Source of the DNA: Eubacteriales bacterium OttesenSCG-928-K08
GTDB lineage: Bacteria > Bacillota > Clostridia > Christensenellales > CAG-138
NCBI GenBank assembly: GCA_030266105.1
Contig: JAJDHH010000010.1
Coordinates: forward strand, 1 to 45,238
DNA length: 45,238 nucleotides
Reading direction: 5' to 3'
Part shown: in pieces, positions 32,807 through 42,238 of the stretch
How positions within the stretch are numbered: position 1 is the first letter of the stretch
Layout of the letters: every line of letters starts with the position of its first letter
The notes under the pieces: model-generated
The model's input: the letters and a program-made list of their open reading frames with translations, nothing else
The model's database searches: none
What the model was told of the DNA's origin: nothing
Position numbers and translations under genes: made by a program

Positions 32807-32820
32807 TCACATCAATCCTT

Positions 32821-32851
32821 TAACCTATTTAACTATGTTGTAATTAGGTTA
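32821..32851 (-). promoter_or_regulatory. Inverted repeat in the gntR upstream region
   Basis: TAACCTA (32821-32827) and TAGGTTA (32845-32851) with a 17-base spacer, 15 bases upstream of the gntR start codon. The half sites resemble the ATAGGTT/AACCTAT dyad near the LysR gene at 37949. The remaining gap up to 33136 holds the divergent promoter region and no gene. Confidence 0.45.
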
Positions 32852-33136
32852 TCATACATGCCAGCATAAGACAACAAAGAAATACATCCCTGAAGAAGTG
32901 GGACATATTCTCTTGCATACGTGAGTGAGAGTTTAAAATTGATTTCAAAAAGAAGAATTTAAGATTAGAAAGGCACAGGCGAATAGTCCGCAAGTGCATT
33001 TTATTGCTACGGGGTGCGAACCGCGACAAACATGCAGGCTTTTGCTTGAAACACAATATTAGAGTAAAATAGACTTACAGGCATGTAGCAGAGATTAGAA
33101 TTCACACACACTCTAATTAAAAAGCAGGAGGCTGTT

Positions 33137-33898
33137 ATGAAGTATTCTCTATGTATCGAACCAATGTTTGAAAATGTGGATTTTTACGATAGAATCAGGC
33201 TTGCCAAAGACTGTGGCGCCGACGCTGTCGAATTCTGGGATCCTGCTGATTATGATACCAGAAAAATTGGTGCAATACTCGAAAAAGAAAATATGCCCAT
33301 TGCAATATGTTGTTTGAATAAAGCATGGAGCATTCGGTCTAATGCACCTTATGCGGAATTCAAAAAGAACGTGGAGAAAACAATTGCTTTTGGAAAAGAC
33401 ATGGGTTGCAACAATTTCATTGCTCTTTCCGGCGAGCTGGAATGCAAGGCGGATACACAGAAAAGCATTCTGATTGAAAACTTCAAGCGCATTGCAGAAC
33501 TGTGCGAAAGAGAAGGGGTTGTGCTTTCAATAGAAGCGCTTAACTCATTGTACGACCACAAAGGCTACTATCTAGATTCCTCCTATATCGGCTTTGAAAT
33601 TTGCAAGGCAGTGAACAGTCCCAGTATTAAGCTGTTGTACGATTGCTATCATATGCAGTTGATGGAGGGCAATCTGACAAACAGCATTACGACAAACATA
33701 GGTTTTATAGGCCATTTTCATAGTGCAGGTGTACCTGGCAGGCATGAATTACATCTTGGCGAAATCAATTATACGCACATCATTCGGGCGGCGGAAGAGG
33801 CTGGCTACACTGGCTATTTTGGGCTGGAATACTGGCCTACGTATGATAATATGCAGTCATTGAAAGATGTGCTGCGATATGTTAGGGATGCCAAATAG
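33137..33898 (+). CDS. Hydroxypyruvate isomerase-like TIM-barrel protein
   Basis: The 253-residue protein belongs to the AP endonuclease 2/xylose-isomerase-like TIM barrel family. VLSIEALN carries the first metal Glu (E144), LLYDCYHMQ the Asp and His, FHSAGVPGRHE the next metal and substrate residues, and FGLEYWP the last Glu. This arrangement is typical of hydroxypyruvate isomerase (Hyi), which interconverts hydroxypyruvate and tartronate semialdehyde. GCAGGAGG precedes the ATG. Its activity would link to the glycerate branch encoded at 42-45 kb. It is divergent from gntR. Confidence 0.83.
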   Translation: MKYSLCIEPMFENVDFYDRIRLAKDCGADAVEFWDPADYDTRKIGAILEKENMPIAICCLNKAWSIRSNAPYAEFKKNVEKTIAFGKDMGCNNFIALSGELECKADTQKSILIENFKRIAELCEREGVVLSIEALNSLYDHKGYYLDSSYIGFEICKAVNSPSIKLLYDCYHMQLMEGNLTNSITTNIGFIGHFHSAGVPGRHELHLGEINYTHIIRAAEEAGYTGYFGLEYWPTYDNMQSLKDVLRYVRDAK

Positions 33899-34015
33899 CT
33901 GCTTTCCGTTTGCTATGTCGTAAGCGCATGTGGGGCAGGGTTTTTTGTGTGAAGTAGTATATAGGCTTAGTGGCGTAAAGAGTAAAGAGGAAACTATAGA
34001 AAACGGAGTGCAAAT

Positions 34016-34396
34016 ATGGCGATGACATCATTATACGTGGAGTTAAAAAAGTGCATACTATGTTTCGGAATGATACTGCTGTTGACCTTATGTGGCTGCA
34101 CAAAAAAACTGACGATGCACACCGTCTTGAATGAACCCAATTTCGGGGGTATCGTTACAGAGGTGTATGAGAATTCTATTCTCGTAGCAGTCAACGAAGG
34201 TGAGGATGCGCGTAACAGCAGCGATTTGATTATGGTATCTCTCAACGTAGAAATAAAGGATAGCATGACGCAGTTTGATGTAGGCGATGAAGTACGAGTA
34301 TATTATGACGGCACGATTGCGGAAAGTTATCCCGCACAGGTCATGAAGGTATATGCAATTACACTGATCGAATCAGCCGATACACCCCAAGAATAG
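34016..34396 (+). CDS. Small lipoprotein (DUF3221-like)
   Basis: The 126-residue protein has a signal peptide (CILCFGMILLLTLCGC) ending in a lipobox L-C-G-C, followed by a small OB-like beta domain (GGIVTEVYENSILVAVNEGE ... FDVGDEVRVYYDG ... PAQVMKVYAI). This is the DUF3221/YobA-type lipoprotein pattern. It should be anchored on the outer face of the membrane; the role is not known. It converges on the MATE gene. Confidence 0.8.
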   Translation: MAMTSLYVELKKCILCFGMILLLTLCGCTKKLTMHTVLNEPNFGGIVTEVYENSILVAVNEGEDARNSSDLIMVSLNVEIKDSMTQFDVGDEVRVYYDGTIAESYPAQVMKVYAITLIESADTPQE

Positions 34397-34465
34397 CTGC
34401 ATATCGCTTATATATGCGCACAGGAGAATGCCCGGGTCAAAAATATCAAGCTTAAAACCGTAAAA

Positions 34466-35827
34466 TCATTCAGCAGCGAGAGTCGCGTTTGTTTGGGGGT
34501 GCTCCATTTTTCGAATGGTTTGCGTGCCCCAGTAAAAAGCGAGAATGAACGAAAGGATGTCGGCTGCAGGCTGGCTAAACAATAGTCCCTGAAGACCCCA
34601 AAAATAAGATAACAGATACACAAACGGTAAAAAGAACAGACCCTGTCTTGCCATGGCTAAAATGCTTGCTTTGGTGGACATGCCGATGGTTTGCAGCATC
34701 ATATTACTAATGATCACAAACCCCAGAAAAGGAAATGTGCAGCAAGAAATCCGCAAATAACGGATGCCGATATCCATCACGGATGGATCCTCAACCCGAA
34801 ACAGCGACATAATTGTTGGTGCTGTAGCAAAACCGACAGCACCAATCAAACAAAGTGCGATGGTCGTAAACTTGATGCAAAACCAAAACGCCTGCTTCAC
34901 CCTATGATATAAACCCGCGCCATAATTGAACCCGCACACTGGCTGGAAACCTTGCCCAAACCCCAGCAGCCCGGCCGCGGCCAGCATTACAACCTTCTGC
35001 ACGATTGCAATGGCGGCAATGGCCGCATCACCGTATGCGCCCGCCAATCGATTAAGCACAACGGCAGCTATGCTTGCAAGGCCTTGGCGGCAAAGGGAAG
35101 GAAGGCCCCCGCGCAGCATTTCCTTATAGAGAAAAAGGCTGGGCTTACATGATCGAAGGCTAATATGCGCATTGCCGCCTTTGCGTGTCCCTAAAAACAA
35201 CAAAATAAAGCTCACCATCTGGCTAATGCCCGTGGCCAGCGCAGCGCCCTGCACGCCCATATTGAGCGTAAAAATAAAGAGAGGATCCAGCGCTATATTT
35301 AATACTGCACCGGATACAATTCCGATCATTCCATAAAAAGAGCTGCCCTGGTAGCGAAGCTGGTTGTTGAGCGTAAACGCGCCTGCCATCCAGGGCGCAC
35401 CAATCAGAATAAAGCGTAAATAATCTTTCGCATATGGCAGGATTGTATCGGTAGCGCCTAATGCGCGCGCCAGTGGGGATAAGAAAATATTGCCCAAAAC
35501 AGCAATAACGATGCCAACGCAAATGGAGGATACAAGTCCTAAAGAGGCCATGCTGTTTGCGTCTTCGCCCTTTTGAGCGCCAAGTTGGCGGGCCATATAA
35601 TTCCCTGAGCCATGGCCAAAAAAGAAACCAATTGCTTGGATAATGGCCATCAGAGAGTAGGAAATGCCAATCGCGCCGGTGCTGCTCGTGCCAAGCTCAC
35701 TCACAAAATAGGTGTCTGCCATGTTGTATAGTGACGAAACCAGCATAATCATGATTGAAGGGCCGGCCAATTTAAAAATCAGTTGCGACACAGGTTGGGT
35801 TGTCATGGCGGTGTGCTTATCGGTCAT
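34466..35827 (-). CDS. MATE family efflux transporter
   Basis: The 453-residue protein has twelve helices in two MATE halves (first: ISQL-like LIFKLAGPSIMIMLVSSLYN then MADTYFVSELG; second half from MLRGGLPSLCRQGLASI then FGQGFQPVCGFNYGAG). It should exchange Na+ or H+ for an organic substrate. The ATG at 35827 follows AAAAGGAGA; a longer frame upstream lacks a ribosome site. It follows the PLP enzyme by 57 bases, so the pump may export a product or a toxic amino-acid analogue of that enzyme. Confidence 0.93.
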   Translation of the reverse strand: MTDKHTAMTTQPVSQLIFKLAGPSIMIMLVSSLYNMADTYFVSELGTSSTGAIGISYSLMAIIQAIGFFFGHGSGNYMARQLGAQKGEDANSMASLGLVSSICVGIVIAVLGNIFLSPLARALGATDTILPYAKDYLRFILIGAPWMAGAFTLNNQLRYQGSSFYGMIGIVSGAVLNIALDPLFIFTLNMGVQGAALATGISQMVSFILLFLGTRKGGNAHISLRSCKPSLFLYKEMLRGGLPSLCRQGLASIAAVVLNRLAGAYGDAAIAAIAIVQKVVMLAAAGLLGFGQGFQPVCGFNYGAGLYHRVKQAFWFCIKFTTIALCLIGAVGFATAPTIMSLFRVEDPSVMDIGIRYLRISCCTFPFLGFVIISNMMLQTIGMSTKASILAMARQGLFFLPFVYLLSYFWGLQGLLFSQPAADILSFILAFYWGTQTIRKMEHPQTNATLAAE

Positions 35828-35884
35828 GTGTTCTCCTTTTGAGGTTCTATCGAAATGTTTTATGATGATTGTACTTCGCGGCAA

Positions 35885-36979
35885 TCAATGATCGGATTTG
35901 AGCCCCGCGCCCGTGATCGGGAGCAGGCAAGCTCCAGTATGCCCATGTTTTTCTCGATACGCCAAGTATGCGGCATAAATTGCTGCGCTGGTATGCTCGC
36001 AGTATATTCCTTTTTGTGCCAGAAGCCCACGCGCGGGGATAATCCGATCTTCAGGCGCAAGGATGAATTCCATGCCGTATTGATATGCCTTTTCAAGTAT
36101 TTTTTTGCCGCGCAAAGGCGCGCTGATCGCAATTCCCTCTGCAAGCGTCGCACGCGTGTGGACGCGCTGTGGCTCACTGTCGCCTGCTAAAAATGCCGCC
36201 TGCAATGGGGCGCAATGCTCGCTTTGTATGGCAACGATGTGGGGCATGGCATTGATGTTTCCTCCGGCGATCAATTCTTCCAGGCCCTTCACAATCCCCA
36301 GGAACAAAGTTCCATTGCCAACCGGCACAAAAATTGTTTGTGGCATATACCCAAGTTGTTCAAATACTTCATAAATATAGGTCTTAGTTCCCTCGTAAAA
36401 GAAAGGATTGTATACGTGGCTTGCATAAAACTTTCCCTGCTGCCGCGCCGCTTGGCGGCAGGCTTGAGCACAATCCTCCCGGCTGCCCGATACGATCCGT
36501 AGAGTAGCACCATGGCTTTCAATCATATTAGCCTTCGCGGGAGAAACGCCATCCGGCACAAAGATTTCACATTGAATGTTTGCCCGAGCGCAATAGGCGG
36601 CAATGCTGTTTCCTGCATTGCCGCTGCTATCCTGCACAACAGAGCTTATGCTGATGGATTTGGCGTGCGCGATCAGCACTGCTGCCCCTCTATCCTTGTA
36701 GGATAGTGTGGGCATAAAATAATCCATTTTCAGCAACACATCATCATCAAGCTGGAGAATGGGCGTCATGCCTTCACCAAGCGTTACTTGCTGTAAATGT
36801 TGCTCCAAAACGGGAAGAAAGCGCGCATAACGCAACAAACCCCATATATTCTTTTGTATCAGGCTTTCGTGAAACGCCGGAGGCGAATATTCCAAGTCCC
36901 AAAGGCCGCCACAAGGGCAATGCGGCCTTGTATCTGTGACCGAGGCGCTTTGCCTGCAGGCAGAACAACGATATTGCAT
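35885..36979 (-). CDS. Threonine synthase-like PLP-dependent enzyme
   Basis: The 364-residue fold type II PLP protein has an N-terminal zinc-ribbon-like segment (YRCSACRQ...CPCGG), the Schiff-base Lys in LSYKDRGA (about residue 93), SSGNAGNSIAAYC phosphate/cofactor loop and VPVGNGTLFLGIVKGL glycine-rich loop. These features fit the threonine-synthase group (as in archaeal-type ThrC). Without a thr operon nearby, a dedicated amino-acid lyase or synthase role is equally possible. It is the first gene of a pair with the MATE pump and sits 30 bases from the lysR stop. Confidence 0.83.
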   Translation of the reverse strand: MQYRCSACRQSASVTDTRPHCPCGGLWDLEYSPPAFHESLIQKNIWGLLRYARFLPVLEQHLQQVTLGEGMTPILQLDDDVLLKMDYFMPTLSYKDRGAAVLIAHAKSISISSVVQDSSGNAGNSIAAYCARANIQCEIFVPDGVSPAKANMIESHGATLRIVSGSREDCAQACRQAARQQGKFYASHVYNPFFYEGTKTYIYEVFEQLGYMPQTIFVPVGNGTLFLGIVKGLEELIAGGNINAMPHIVAIQSEHCAPLQAAFLAGDSEPQRVHTRATLAEGIAISAPLRGKKILEKAYQYGMEFILAPEDRIIPARGLLAQKGIYCEHTSAAIYAAYLAYREKHGHTGACLLPITGAGLKSDH

Positions 36980-37009
36980 ACTTGCTCCTTTGCGATATTT
37001 CAGTCCTAA

Positions 37010-37921
37010 TTATGTTTCCAAATCATCCAATGCTTTTGTTGCAATACGGATGAGCTCATCAAAAATTTTAGGTCGATAGGCATTATTTCTATAGCAGATG
37101 TAAGTATACCGATAGTAATCTTTAGGAAGACTATAGCGGACAATGCGTTGCGTATTTATCTCAGCCTTTGCGTTGGGCAGCAGCGAGAAGGCCATTCCGC
37201 TTTCTACCATGCGCAGGCATGTTTGCCAGTTGTCGGTTTCCAATATGACGTTTGGTGTAAACTTGCAGTCATCTAAAATTCGGTTCTGCATCAGCCGAAG
37301 CTGGTGGCCGCTTTTCATCAACACAAAGGATACACCCTCCAAGTCGCTCATATTGATGCAGGGGAATTTCTTGCCCTTAGAATTTGCATTCGTTGGTATA
37401 GGCTGTGTGCGTGGCCCAAGAATCACCATTTCCTCCGTCGTAATAGGGATGCAGGTCACATTCGGCTTTTTAAAATCGCGGCCAATCAATACGACATCCA
37501 ATATGCCGGTCAGCAGCAATGTTTCAAGCTGTTCGACACACTCTTCAGAAAGCGTAAATTGTACATTAGGAAAGCGCGCCATCAGTTCAGGAAGAATGCA
37601 CGGAATGATCAATGGGGATTGCTGCGGCCCGCAGCCAATATGGATGCGCCCCGAGTTGGATTCTTTGATATCATCAAGCTGGTGTTGCAATTCATTCATT
37701 GCGCCTAAAATTTTTTCGGCGGCTTCGATATATTTCTCTCCGGCATAGGTAAGAGTCATTATAGATGTATTCCGGTTGAAAAGTTTTGCATCCAAATCGC
37801 TTTCTACACTGGCCAATAAATTGCTCAATGATGGCTGGCTAATATACAGGTTTTTGGCTGCGGCAGTCATGCTGCCGGTTTTTGCGATTTCTAGAATATA
37901 GCGTAGCTGCCGGTCATTCAT
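37010..37921 (-). CDS. LysR-type transcriptional regulator
   Basis: The 303-residue protein has an N-terminal winged HTH (residues 1-60: RQLRYILEIAKTGSMTAAAK, LYISQPSLSNLLASVESDL) and a two-lobe substrate-binding domain (about 90-300). The divergent start lies 203 bases from the AtuA-like gene, the classical arrangement in which a LysR protein activates the divergent catabolic operon in response to its substrate. Two dyads lie in the shared gap. Confidence 0.93.
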   Translation of the reverse strand: MNDRQLRYILEIAKTGSMTAAAKNLYISQPSLSNLLASVESDLDAKLFNRNTSIMTLTYAGEKYIEAAEKILGAMNELQHQLDDIKESNSGRIHIGCGPQQSPLIIPCILPELMARFPNVQFTLSEECVEQLETLLLTGILDVVLIGRDFKKPNVTCIPITTEEMVILGPRTQPIPTNANSKGKKFPCINMSDLEGVSFVLMKSGHQLRLMQNRILDDCKFTPNVILETDNWQTCLRMVESGMAFSLLPNAKAEINTQRIVRYSLPKDYYRYTYICYRNNAYRPKIFDELIRIATKALDDLET

Positions 37922-37948
37922 TCTATCAGCTTCTTTCTTAAGCGGGTC

Positions 37949-37984
37949 ATAGGTTTTAACCTATTGTTAAAATAGAATCAATAG
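37949..37984. promoter_or_regulatory. Candidate LysR binding dyads
   Basis: ATAGGTT-TT-AACCTAT (37949-37964) overlaps a second dyad CTATTG-N12-CAATAG (37961-37984). They lie 28-63 bases upstream of the lysR start and about 140-175 bases before the first catabolic gene, as expected for an autoregulatory and activating site pair. Confidence 0.65.
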
Positions 37985-38124
37985 TATTTTACAAAACTCA
38001 CATGTGCAGCATATACTAAAACCGTAAAGAAGTAAAGCCTCAAATCCAAATCTAAAGATCTAATTATTGTGCAACTGATTTTCGCCATTCCAACAAAACT
38101 AACGAAATTTCTGGAGGAAACATC

Positions 38125-39501
38125 ATGAATTCATGCAAAATTCTTATGCCGACTGGTGGCCTGGGTGCAGGAATCCTGCAAGAGGCGTTCGACAGAGGTA
38201 TGGCGCTCAAGCCGGACGTAATCGCGGTGGATGCAGGCTCGACAGATTCCGGCCCCGCCTACCTTGCTAACGGGATGAGCAAATACGCGCGCCAGGCATC
38301 CAAACATGACCTGAGAATCACTACCATAGGCGCTATGACGGCTGGAATACCACTGTTTATAGGGAGCTGCGGAACTTGCGGCACCGATAACATGGTCGAT
38401 TATTATGCTGAAATTGTTGAAGAAATATTTCGCGAAGAAGGCTTTCAGGGAAAAATTGCAAAGATATACTGCCAGCAAAGTCCGGACGTTTTGAAGCAAA
38501 AGTGGGACGAGGGCAAAATTCATGCGCTGGATGGCGCGCCCGATATTACGCGCGAAACATTTGATGAATGCAGCAACATTGTTGCTGTGCTTGGTGCAGA
38601 GCCCTTCATCGAAGCCTACAACCAGGGCGCAAACATTGTGCTTGCAGGGCGAGCTACGGATACCGCAATTATGGCGGCGTTGCCGTTGCACAAGGGTTGT
38701 GACGTAGCCGCTGCCTGGCATGGCGCAAAAACGGTTGAGTGTGGTGCGCAGTGTGCGGACAAATCCGATGGATTGGGCGTATTCTTAACCGTTGATGAGA
38801 CAGGTTTCTATGTAAAACCGTTAATGCCCGATGCGCACTGCACGCCCTATACCGTTTCTGCGCATATGCTTTATGAAAATTCCGATCCGCACCGGCTGCG
38901 CGAACCCTCCGGAACATTGATTGCCAGGGATGCCGTATATACACAATTTGACGAGCAGACCACCTATGTGACCGGATCCAAATTTGAGCATGCCACACAA
39001 TATACCATGAAGCTGGAAGGCGCTGCAATTATGGGCTATCAGAATATTAGTCTGGTTGGCATCGCCAACCGAAAAGTTCTGGCGGATCCGGAAAAATGGA
39101 TCGCAAACATCAGCGCCCATGTAGATCGCTATATTAAAAGAGCAGGCATAAATAAAGAGGATTATAGCTTCAATTTCAAAGCATACGGCTATAATGCTGT
39201 GGTTGAAGGGCCGGTGCCGGAAGGCACGCCGCCGCCGCGTGAAATTGGGATGCTGCTCACCGTCACCGCAAAAACGCAGGAGCTTGCAACACAGGTCGCA
39301 AAGATTTTTAATCCTTATCTATTGCATTTCCCGGCAGACTTTAATGAGCAACTGCCAAGCTTTGCATTTCCATTCTCGCCGGTAGATTGCCCGCGCGGAG
39401 CGACCTATGCCTTTAAGCTTTTCCATGTGGTGGATGTAGAGGATCCGTTGGAGCTTGTGCGTATTGCATATGTGGACATTGATGGAAGGGAGGAAAAATA
39501 A
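38125..39501 (+). CDS. AtuA-like (DUF1446/acyclic terpene utilization family) protein
   Basis: The 458-residue protein starts with KILMPTGGLGAGILQEAFDR and VDAGSTDSGPAYL. It contains TIGAMTAGIPLFIGSCGTCG, NIVLAGRATDTAIMA and EGPVPEGTPPPREIG, the signature blocks of the AtuA/DUF1446 family. No biochemical reaction is firmly known for most members. GGAGGAAAC precedes the ATG. It is the first gene of a seven-gene operon and is followed after 2 bases by the DUF4387 partner, so the pair is probably one enzyme acting on the imported substrate. Confidence 0.85.
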   Translation: MNSCKILMPTGGLGAGILQEAFDRGMALKPDVIAVDAGSTDSGPAYLANGMSKYARQASKHDLRITTIGAMTAGIPLFIGSCGTCGTDNMVDYYAEIVEEIFREEGFQGKIAKIYCQQSPDVLKQKWDEGKIHALDGAPDITRETFDECSNIVAVLGAEPFIEAYNQGANIVLAGRATDTAIMAALPLHKGCDVAAAWHGAKTVECGAQCADKSDGLGVFLTVDETGFYVKPLMPDAHCTPYTVSAHMLYENSDPHRLREPSGTLIARDAVYTQFDEQTTYVTGSKFEHATQYTMKLEGAAIMGYQNISLVGIANRKVLADPEKWIANISAHVDRYIKRAGINKEDYSFNFKAYGYNAVVEGPVPEGTPPPREIGMLLTVTAKTQELATQVAKIFNPYLLHFPADFNEQLPSFAFPFSPVDCPRGATYAFKLFHVVDVEDPLELVRIAYVDIDGREEK

Positions 39502-39503
39502 AA

Positions 39504-39809
39504 ATGGCAAAGGTACAGGATATTGCGTTGTATGTACGCTCTAAAGGTGCAGGCCCCTTCTGGGTGACAATAGAAGTCTTTTTTGACAATGATGAAGCAT
39601 ACGAGACATTTAAAAATTCGCAGAAGGTCACAAAGGGCACAATCGCGAAACTGTATGGTGTGGAAGAAGCGCTGGTAAAAGAATTCTATATCGACAACAT
39701 ACGTGTGGGGAAATTTTCATTTCCGCGGCGGCATCCGGCAGGTTGGGAATATGAAAATGACATGCATTCCGGGCAGCAATATATTCGCCTGGCAGAAGCC
39801 GAGGTATAA
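39504..39809 (+). CDS. DUF4387 protein, partner of the AtuA-like protein
   Basis: The 101-residue protein starts MAKVQDIALYVRSKGAGPFW, with FWVTIEVFFDNDEAYE and SFPRRHPAGWEYENDMHSGQ. This is the DUF4387 domain, usually adjacent or fused to the C-terminal side of AtuA/DUF1446 proteins. It starts 2 bases after the AtuA-like gene, with GGAAGGGAGG as ribosome site inside the previous gene. It likely forms a heteromer with it. Function unknown. Confidence 0.85.
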   Translation: MAKVQDIALYVRSKGAGPFWVTIEVFFDNDEAYETFKNSQKVTKGTIAKLYGVEEALVKEFYIDNIRVGKFSFPRRHPAGWEYENDMHSGQQYIRLAEAEV

Positions 39810-39875
39810 CACAGCTGTTCAAAAAAAGATGGAGGCTGCACCAAACTATTACACAACATATAAGGGGGTTCATCT

Positions 39876-41177
39876 ATGCTAGTCGCAGCAAGTGTCGTTT
39901 TACTCGCCGCTCTTTTGATCCTGATATTAAAAAGCAAGTTCCTTCCCGGCAACATCATGGCAATGCTTCCCTTGGCGATTGCGCTGATTATCGGCACAGG
40001 TTTTACTGAGACGCTGACGATGGCGCACGAGGGTATTGTGGATGTGGCGGCCGTTGTTGTCATGTTTATCTTTGCGACAGTCTACTTTGGCGTAATGTCG
40101 GATGTTGGATTGTTCGAGCCGATTATCGGCAGGTTGATGCGCATTAAAGGGGTTGGCAAAAGCATTTTTAGCGTGGTTGCTGTGGCTGCTTTGATAGCGA
40201 TGCTTGCCCATCTGGATGGCCAGGGTGTTACAACGCTGGTTGTAACCGTACCGCCTATGCTCATTGTGTTCGACAAGCTGAAAATTCGCCGTCCGCTTAT
40301 GGCGCTAATCTTTTCCACTGTAGTTGGTTGCATGAACATGCTGCCATGGGGTGGGCCTGTCGCGCGTGCCGCGACTGTAATCAACATGGATGTTATGGAG
40401 CTTTATAAGCAAATGGTGCCTGTGCAGCTCATTGGCCTTGTGCTGAGCTTTGGCGTACTGTTTCTCGCTTCGCGGCAAGAGCAAAAGCGCGGCGAATTTA
40501 CCCCTTCCAGCGAAGTTTCCTTTGGGCAGGTCGAAGTGAGTGAAGCAAGCGAACAAGTTCAAGCACTGCGCCGTCCTAAGCTTTTCTGGTTTAACTTGGC
40601 GCTCACGGTTGTGTTGTTGGTGCTGTTGTTTGCAGGCGTTCCTGCGCATATAGGCTTTATATTTGGCTGTGCGGTTGCTCTCCCGGTCAACTACCGCTCC
40701 ATTAAAGAACAAAATGCACGCATAAAAGCGCACGCAGGCAACCTGCTTATTGCAGTATATACAATTGTCGGTGCAGGCGTGCTGCTTGGAATAATGGAAG
40801 GTACGGGTATGTTTGAGGCGCTTGCAACCGCGATCGTTTCGATCATCCCTCCGGCACTGTCCAACTACGTACACATTATCCTTGGATTGCTTTCTACCCC
40901 GCTTAGCTTCCTGCTCAATACCGATGCTATGATCTACGGCATTTTGCCCGTTGCTGTCAACATCGGTGCGCAATACGGGGTAAGCGCCGTGACCATCGCG
41001 GCAATGATAATTTCGGGCCGTGTAATTGGCGCGGGGTTGTGTATAACCACTCCCTCGGTGTATCTTGGCCTGGGCCTCATGCAAATCGACTACAAGGATG
41101 GGTTTAAGCTTGTGTTCAAATGGGCGCTTCTGCTAGGGAGCATATTGGTACTGCTTAGCGCACTCCTGGTACGATAA
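39876..41177 (+). CDS. CitMHS-family carboxylate transporter
   Basis: The 433-residue protein has about 12 helices. The first half contains YFGVMSDVGLFEPIIGRLMR and AMLAHLDGQGVTTLVVTVPP, and the second half contains FLLNTDAMIYGILPV. These are the conserved segments of the citrate-Mg2+/H+ (CitMHS) and related symporters. It should bring the operon's di- or tricarboxylate substrate into the cell with H+ or a metal ion. AAGGGGG precedes the ATG. Confidence 0.88.
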   Translation: MLVAASVVLLAALLILILKSKFLPGNIMAMLPLAIALIIGTGFTETLTMAHEGIVDVAAVVVMFIFATVYFGVMSDVGLFEPIIGRLMRIKGVGKSIFSVVAVAALIAMLAHLDGQGVTTLVVTVPPMLIVFDKLKIRRPLMALIFSTVVGCMNMLPWGGPVARAATVINMDVMELYKQMVPVQLIGLVLSFGVLFLASRQEQKRGEFTPSSEVSFGQVEVSEASEQVQALRRPKLFWFNLALTVVLLVLLFAGVPAHIGFIFGCAVALPVNYRSIKEQNARIKAHAGNLLIAVYTIVGAGVLLGIMEGTGMFEALATAIVSIIPPALSNYVHIILGLLSTPLSFLLNTDAMIYGILPVAVNIGAQYGVSAVTIAAMIISGRVIGAGLCITTPSVYLGLGLMQIDYKDGFKLVFKWALLLGSILVLLSALLVR

Positions 41178-41222
41178 GGGGAATTTCAAGGAGCAAGTGC
41201 AATTGCTCCAAATGACGAACCG

Positions 41223-41270
41223 GCACGGGAAACAGCGTAAGCGAGAGAATGTTGCGCATGTTTCCCGTGC
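41223..41270 (+). promoter_or_regulatory. Hairpin in the gap before the RraA-like gene
   Basis: Perfect 11-base arms GCACGGGAAAC (41223-41233) and GTTTCCCGTGC (41260-41270), with a 26-base loop. The gap 41178-41472 (295 bases) is much longer than the others in this operon and holds no convincing gene. It may contain a partial terminator, processing site or internal promoter. Confidence 0.5.
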
Positions 41271-41472
41271 ACAAGCCGCAAGAGGGATGGTTCAAAAAAG
41301 AAATGGGCAGACGCATTACTCTATCATGCGAAGAAGCTTGCAATCTGCCGAAACAGAAGCAATGATTTTTGAAACCTTCTCTAAACTACGCCCACTATAA
41401 GCAAGTTTATGGTATGATCACTTTGAATAAAATATAAAGCATAACAGTATTTTAAGAAGGGCAGAAGATAGT

Positions 41473-42177
41473 ATGTTTTTAACCAAAGAACAATTGGAAG
41501 AACTTCGCGAATTTGATACGCCCACAGTGTGGAATGCACTGGAGGGCTTTAAGCTGCGTTCCAACACAGTTGGGTTTACATACCCCGGCTTACGTTTGCA
41601 AACGCCAAATGCTAAGCCGATGATTGGATATGCTGTAACAGCAAGAATTTCCGGCATGGAAGCGCCTAATGCAGAGCAGAAGAATATGCTTTTTGATTTT
41701 TTCGAAAACATATATAACGCAGATTTTCCAACCATTGCGGTGATGGAAGATGTTGATGAACGGCCCATCGGCTCCTTCTGGGGTGAGGTGCAGGCCACTA
41801 CCTGCAAAGCGCTGGGCGCTGTAGGCACGCTTACGCAAGGCGGCGTGCGGGATTTAAACGAGGTTGGGCCACTGGGTTTCTACTTTTTCTCCACTGAGAT
41901 TATGGTGGCACGCGCGGAATCTCATATTATTGAGCAGAACTGCCCGGTGCAAATATGCGGTATGCCTGTTAATCCCGGGGATTTGATTCATGCGGATTGC
42001 CATGGAGCGGTGACCATACCAAAAGAGGCGGCCCCGGCGCTTGCAGAAGCATGCCGCCGTGTCGCAAATGCCGAATTGTTTGTGCTTGATCCATGCCGTG
42101 AGGCACTCAAAACCGGCATAAAGCCAACCGTTGCGCAATTGCGGGAATGGCGTGGAGAAATGGCAAAACACAGATAG
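41473..42177 (+). CDS. RraA-like / HMG aldolase family protein
   Basis: The 234-residue protein has the RraA fold with GSFWGEVQATTCKALGAVGT, LTQGGVRDLNEVG and GDLIHADCHGAVTIP. The G-x20-RD motif (Arg-Asp in GGVRD) needed for metal and pyruvate-enolate binding in HMG/CHA aldolases and oxaloacetate decarboxylase is present. An aldol cleavage or decarboxylation of a 4-hydroxy-2-oxo acid to pyruvate or hydroxypyruvate is likely. AGAAGGGCAG precedes the ATG. Confidence 0.85.
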   Translation: MFLTKEQLEELREFDTPTVWNALEGFKLRSNTVGFTYPGLRLQTPNAKPMIGYAVTARISGMEAPNAEQKNMLFDFFENIYNADFPTIAVMEDVDERPIGSFWGEVQATTCKALGAVGTLTQGGVRDLNEVGPLGFYFFSTEIMVARAESHIIEQNCPVQICGMPVNPGDLIHADCHGAVTIPKEAAPALAEACRRVANAELFVLDPCREALKTGIKPTVAQLREWRGEMAKHR

Positions 42178-42238
42178 CTCTCAGGTTGAGCAGATTTTTA
42201 AATAATAATATCGCAGATGAGGAGATGACCCGTTAATT

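Noticed and set aside
41197-41400. 67-codon frame between the transporter and the RraA-like gene
   Set aside because: No ribosome site or family features; it overlaps a hairpin.
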